Positions 60,674 through 64,000 of a stretch of DNA of 64,000 nucleotides are shown here, one piece after another. The translations under genes and the position numbers were made by a program. The stretch lies in NCBI RefSeq assembly GCF_014333425.1, contig NZ_JACRYT010000008.1:62001-126000 (forward strand), in the 5' to 3' direction. Source of the stretch: Zhenpiania hominis (GTDB taxonomy: Bacteria > Bacillota > Clostridia > Peptostreptococcales > Anaerovoracaceae). The number at the start of each line of letters is the position of its first letter. Within the stretch, counting starts at the first letter, position 1. Under the pieces are notes generated by a model. That model did not search any database. It was not told where the DNA came from and was given only the letters and a program-made list of their open reading frames with translations.

Positions 60674-62335
60674 CTACCCGATTATCATGTCTTCAACCGT
60701 TCCGCCTCCCGGAATCATCGGCAGAACCCGTTCTTCTGTAGCAATGGCACAGTCAATCCATACAGGGCCTTTTTCTTTAAGGGCTTTTTTAAATACATCC
60801 TCAAACTCAGTCGGAGTCGTCGCCGAGTACCCCTTCGCGCCGAAGGCTTCCGCCAGTTTAGGGAAGTCCGTCTTTCTGTTGGGGGTCGTCGCCGAATAAC
60901 GCCGTCCGTAAAAGCTGGTCTGCCACTGGTATACCATTCCAAGAACATGGTTGTTCATGATAACGGTTATAATAGGAAGATTCTCACTTACTGCAGTACA
61001 GGCCTCATTAAGGTTCATATGGAACGATCCGTCTCCGGTGAAGTGGATAACTCTCTTCTCCGGACATCCGATCTGCGCCCCAATGGCGGCTCCGTAACCG
61101 AATCCCATTGTTCCCAGCCCTCCGCTGGTAATAAAATCCTTCGTGCGGTCATGCTTCAGATACTGGGCTGCCCACATCTGATGTTGTCCGACGTCGGTTA
61201 CATAAATGGTCTCTTTATCGGTCAAATCACAGACAGCTGTCACAATCTCGCTCGGATGCAGTTCCGCGTCCTGGCACTTTACATCGCCGGTCTTTTTCTT
61301 CCATTCCGTAGACTGGGCGACCCATTCCGCGTGATCACGCTTTTCAATCAGCGGAAGCAGCTTCTGCAAAAAGTCCTTCACATCGCTGATCACGCTTTTA
61401 TCTACAAGCACATTTTTGTTAATCTCGCTCTTGTCAATATCTACCTGAACCTTTTTCGCTCTGCGCGCGAACTTTTCCGGATTCAAAGCTACCCGATCGC
61501 TGAACCGGCAACCCAGAGCGATCAAAAGATCCGCCCGATCCACCGCTCTGTTCGCCGCGATGCTTCCGTGCATGCCGATAAGCCCCAGGTTTCGTTTATT
61601 CTCATAACCCAGAATTCCTGCCGCCATGAGGGTATATGTAGCCGGGATATCCGCGATTTCCAGCAGTTCATTCAGTTCATCACCAGCGTCAGAAGCGGCT
61701 ACGCCTCCTCCGAAGTAGATAACAGGACGCTCCGCCCGATTAATCATTTCCGCGATTTCCGCCACTTCCTTTTCATCTGCCTTCGGATTCGGCTGAAGCG
61801 GGAGCGGTTTTCCTTTTTTGTAATCAATGGTAGCCGCGGTTACGTCCTTTGTAATGTCAATCAGTACCGGACCTTTCCTTCCACTGTTTGCGATCCGGAA
61901 GGATTCTCTCAGCGCGTGCTCCAGATCCTCAATGCGGTTTACAAAGAAACTGTGCTTTGTAATCGGCAGTGTCACTCCTGTAATGCAAATCTCCTGAAAC
62001 GCGTCCCTGCCAATCAGGTTGTCCGGAACATTTGCTGTAATCGCGATCATTGGAATGCTGTCCATGAAAGCTGTTGCGATTCCCGTAACCAGATTGGTCG
62101 CGCCCGGACCGCTGGTCGCGAAGACGACTCCGGTTCTTCCGGTTGCCCGGTAATAGCCGTCCGCCGCGTGGGCCGCTCCCTGTTCATGCGCAGTAAGGAC
62201 GTGCTTGATTTTGTCCCTGTATTCGTACAGGACGTCGTATAGATTCAGCGCGGTTCCGCCCGGATAGCCGAATACCGTATCTACACCATGTTCTAACAAA
62301 ACTTCTGCCACTAACTGTGATCCTGTTACTTTCAT
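60674..62335 (-). CDS. ilvB: Acetolactate synthase large (catalytic) subunit
   Basis: 553 residues from the ATG at 62335 (MKVTGSQLVAEVLLEHG), with AAGGAT about 9 bp upstream; an ATG at 62359 is the alternative. ThDP-enzyme features: FGYPGGTALNLYD with the early PP-domain loop, the catalytic glutamate in TAHEQGAAHAADGY, and the ThDP-Mg motif GDGSFHMNLNE with MNNHVLGMV. Condenses pyruvate with pyruvate or 2-oxobutyrate. First gene of the ilv operon; no T-box or leader peptide is visible in the short leader. Confidence 0.96.
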   Translation of the reverse strand: MKVTGSQLVAEVLLEHGVDTVFGYPGGTALNLYDVLYEYRDKIKHVLTAHEQGAAHAADGYYRATGRTGVVFATSGPGATNLVTGIATAFMDSIPMIAITANVPDNLIGRDAFQEICITGVTLPITKHSFFVNRIEDLEHALRESFRIANSGRKGPVLIDITKDVTAATIDYKKGKPLPLQPNPKADEKEVAEIAEMINRAERPVIYFGGGVAASDAGDELNELLEIADIPATYTLMAAGILGYENKRNLGLIGMHGSIAANRAVDRADLLIALGCRFSDRVALNPEKFARRAKKVQVDIDKSEINKNVLVDKSVISDVKDFLQKLLPLIEKRDHAEWVAQSTEWKKKTGDVKCQDAELHPSEIVTAVCDLTDKETIYVTDVGQHQMWAAQYLKHDRTKDFITSGGLGTMGFGYGAAIGAQIGCPEKRVIHFTGDGSFHMNLNEACTAVSENLPIITVIMNNHVLGMVYQWQTSFYGRRYSATTPNRKTDFPKLAEAFGAKGYSATTPTEFEDVFKKALKEKGPVWIDCAIATEERVLPMIPGGGTVEDMIIG

Positions 62336-62416
62336 TTCGCATTCATCCTTTTCTTCCATAATAAATTTCTCATTCGCACTTAAATATATACACCATTTTT
62401 GCCCTGAGCACAACCT

Positions 62417-62444
62417 ATTATAACGCATTTTTCAAGAAAATCAA
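62417..62444 (-). promoter_or_regulatory. Promoter of the ilv operon
   Basis: Minus strand TTGATT (62444-62439), 16-bp spacer, TATAAT (62422-62417); leader of about 75 nt. Confidence 0.65.
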
Positions 62445-62567
62445 CCCACTCTTGTTATTTTTAACAATTAATATAATTTTTTTATGTGTTTTTTAACAAA
62501 ATTCTACAAATCAGCCTCACCAGCCTCACCGCGCATATATTTTCTCAATTTTCTAATTAATAAAAAA

Positions 62568-62596
62568 TTGACATTTATCTGATTATTCTATATAAT
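62568..62596 (+). promoter_or_regulatory. Promoter of the carboxyltransferase genes
   Basis: TTGACA (62568-62573), 17-bp spacer, TATAAT (62591-62596); leader of about 89 nt to the ATG at 62692. Confidence 0.9.
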
Positions 62597-62691
62597 GACC
62601 TTAAATAAACATTAAACTTTATCATTAATCTTTTTTTAAGTTATTTTGTCAGAGATTGCAGTTTGACACTGTCATACTAGGAGGTACCCTT

Positions 62692-63684
62692 ATGAATGAA
62701 AAACAAAAGGCGTATTCGACCATACTGCGTACGCTTCCCGCAACGGATGCGCGGACAGAGGTTCTTTTCCGGCAGGCCGGCGACGGATTTCTGCAGATTG
62801 AGTACGGACATGAGCAGCGGCTGTATGTTCCGGATTCCTTCCGCATTCTGGCCATTGACGCAAAAGTGAAGGAAAAGGGAATTGACGGTCTGATCGAAAC
62901 CGTTCCGGGGCTGAGAACGAATATGTTCCATTTTGATCCGCTGATTCTTCCTGTTGAACGTTTAATTGACGAAATCGCCGAATGCGAGGATCAGCTGAAT
63001 TCTCTTGACAATATGGTAATTCCTTCAAGACTGATCCGGCTGCCGGTCGCCTTTGAAGACACTGAGACGAAAAAGGCAGTAGAAAAATATCTTCAGCTTA
63101 TCCGGCCTGACGCGCCTAACTGTGAAGGCGGATACAATCTGGAATATATCGCCCAGTGTAACGGCGTCTCTGTCAAAGAAGCGAAAGAAAAATTTATGGA
63201 AACCGAATGGTTCAACAGCGGCTGTGGATTCTGGCCCGGAGGCGGTTTTTTCTGGCCGCTGGATCCCAGATGCGCTCTGGTTGTTCCCAAATATAACCCG
63301 CCGAGAACCTGGACTCCGGAAGGTTCCGTCGGCCTGGGCGGCCCATGCGCTTTTACCTATACAACACCGACTGGCGGAGGTTATCAGCTGATGGGGCGCA
63401 CGATCCCAACCTTCCAGTTTGCGATGAAGCATCCTCAGTTCGCCGATACCCCGTTCCTCTATCGAAATGCGGATCGCATCAAATTTTACGAGGTTTCCGA
63501 AGAGGAAGTCCTGAATATTTACGAGCATGTCCACAACAAAACCGATTATCAGTATGAAATCGAGGAAGGCGAAATTGTTGTAAAAGACTACATTAACTGG
63601 CTGAACTCGGAAAAAATTCAGGCGGAAGCCGCACAGTTCAACAAACAAAGACAGGAAGGACTCGAAAAAGCGCCAAAGCTTTAA
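62692..63684 (+). CDS. PxpB/KipI-like carboxyltransferase subunit (AHS1 family), enlarged
   Basis: 330 residues from the ATG at 62692 with GGAGG 7 bp upstream. The carboxyltransferase C/D-type domain shows RLPVAFEDTETKKAVEKYL, SGCGFWPGGGFFWPLDP, PPRTWTPEGSVGLGG and the closing GGGYQLMGRTIPTFQF, which correspond to the GSVGIAG and GWQLIGRTP signatures of PxpB and the allophanate hydrolase-associated subunit. It is about 110 residues longer than E. coli PxpB (218), with insertions and a charged C-terminal extension, so it may be a distinct subfamily. Likely acts with the PxpC-like protein encoded next on a lactam, urea-derived or similar substrate. Confidence 0.82.
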   Translation: MNEKQKAYSTILRTLPATDARTEVLFRQAGDGFLQIEYGHEQRLYVPDSFRILAIDAKVKEKGIDGLIETVPGLRTNMFHFDPLILPVERLIDEIAECEDQLNSLDNMVIPSRLIRLPVAFEDTETKKAVEKYLQLIRPDAPNCEGGYNLEYIAQCNGVSVKEAKEKFMETEWFNSGCGFWPGGGFFWPLDPRCALVVPKYNPPRTWTPEGSVGLGGPCAFTYTTPTGGGYQLMGRTIPTFQFAMKHPQFADTPFLYRNADRIKFYEVSEEEVLNIYEHVHNKTDYQYEIEEGEIVVKDYINWLNSEKIQAEAAQFNKQRQEGLEKAPKL

Positions 63685-63702
63685 GGAAAGGGAGGGAATA
63701 AA

Positions 63703-64000
63703 ATGTTGAAAATCATACAGGGCGGCGTACAGGCTGTCGTGGAAGACTGGCCGGGAAGGCTGGGATATATGGGCGCAGGAATGGCGCCGGCCGGAGCAAT
63801 GGATAATGTTGCTCTTGAATTCGGAAATCTCTTGGTCGGAAATGAAAAAGGCGAAGCCGGCATCGAAATCGCGGTCGGTATGTTCAACGCACAGTTTGAA
63901 AAGGATACAGTGATTGCAGTGACCGGCGCGGATCTTGGCGCAACGCTTAACGGAAAGAAACTCCCCATGTGGGAATCTGTCCGTGTTTCAGCGGGAGACA
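63703..64000 (+). CDS. PxpC/KipA-like biotin-dependent carboxyltransferase subunit (partial)
   Basis: First 99 residues of a protein that runs off the right edge. Starts MLKIIQGGVQAVVEDWPGRLGYMGAGMAPAGAMD, then ALEFGNLLVGNEKGEAGIEIA, the standard opening of the KipA/PxpC/AHS2 family. GGGAGGG stands 6 bp before the ATG, 18 bp after the PxpB-like stop. It pairs with the upstream subunit as in 5-oxoprolinase (PxpABC) and urea amidolyase. A PxpA-like or biotin carboxylase gene may follow beyond the window. Confidence 0.85.
   Translation, partial: MLKIIQGGVQAVVEDWPGRLGYMGAGMAPAGAMDNVALEFGNLLVGNEKGEAGIEIAVGMFNAQFEKDTVIAVTGADLGATLNGKKLPMWESVRVSAGD

Larger units (their letters stand above)
62336..62691. 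other. Divergent intergenic region between ilvB and the PxpB-like gene
   Basis: 356 bp, strongly AT-rich, no gene. It holds the ilvB promoter (62444-62417) and the rightward promoter (62568-62596). Nothing else recognised; a short CAGCCTCAC direct repeat at 62513-62529 is the only other pattern. Confidence 0.6.

Noticed and set aside
60527-62242. 571-codon plus-strand frame opposite ilvB/ilvN
   Set aside because: Antisense shadow of acetolactate synthase; arginine/serine-rich with no domain.
62336-62420. T-box or leader-peptide attenuator for the ilv operon
   Set aside because: The leader is only about 75 nt, with no T-box sequence, no terminator hairpin and no run of Leu/Val/Ile codons.

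Overview
The window looks like chromosomal DNA of an anaerobic, amino-acid-fermenting Clostridia member (Bacillota). The reasons are strong GGAGG ribosome sites, TTGACA/TATAAT promoters, TPP, manganese and cobalamin riboswitches, Spx-like and AzlCD proteins, a 2-hydroxyacyl-CoA dehydratase and a molybdenum hydroxylase. GC is moderate, with AT-rich islands. I cannot name the species. No rRNA, tRNA, CRISPR array, prophage or insertion sequence is visible.

Layout. (1) 1-7.7 kb: a split gene set resembling the DVU_1553-1559 neighbourhood of Desulfovibrio. On the left strand are a CoA ligase, a C_GCAxxG_C_C protein and a methyltransferase. On the right strand are a molybdopterin aldehyde oxidoreductase behind a structured, attenuated leader, a multi-cluster Fe-S/flavin oxidoreductase and a small zinc-ribbon-like redox protein. 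(2) 7.9-12.7 kb: a large secreted repeat protein and a tyrosine recombinase lie between two short, oppositely oriented copies of the same core. Just outside the right copy is a strong promoter that points inward at a terminator. This reads as a phase-variation switch caught in the OFF orientation. (3) 13-16.8 kb: thiC-thiM-thiE-thiD under a TPP riboswitch. (4) 16.8-23.8 kb: radA; an Rpn nuclease gene with an apparent internal gene; two TerC transporters under a yybP-ykoY (Mn2+) riboswitch; an EF-G paralogue; and a cobalamin riboswitch that has its own promoter and terminator but no obvious target gene.

(5) 23.9-36.0 kb: an 11-gene leftward catabolic operon, from a NhaC-type antiporter through saccharopine-dehydrogenase-like and SDR oxidoreductases, the 2-hydroxyacyl-CoA dehydratase with its activator, 3-hydroxyacyl-CoA dehydrogenase, crotonase, thiolase and CoA-transferase to an Fe-alcohol dehydrogenase. 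It faces an AraC-type regulator (36.2-38.3 kb) with a large C-terminal domain. Together the enzymes could take a 2-hydroxy acid to an enoyl-CoA and then by beta-oxidation steps to acetyl-CoA; the substrate is not known. (6) 38.4-46.4 kb: RNase HI, a cysteine desulfurase-like enzyme, an AlkD-like protein, a DUF362 ferredoxin-like protein, ppx-ppk1 behind PhoP-box-like repeats, and a SanA/YdcF protein.

(7) 46.6-62.4 kb: branched-chain amino acid genes (ilvE, ilvA, azlCD and the operon ilvB-ilvN-ilvC-ilvD, which carries a 115-bp tandem repeat between ilvC and ilvD), interleaved with a DUF815 ATPase, a lipoprotein, hisD, a nitroreductase, a 59-residue membrane protein, an Spx-like protein and an acidic coiled-coil protein. 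(8) 62.6-64 kb: the start of a PxpB/PxpC-type carboxyltransferase operon, cut by the window end.

All names rest on reading motifs and lengths by eye; no database search was run.
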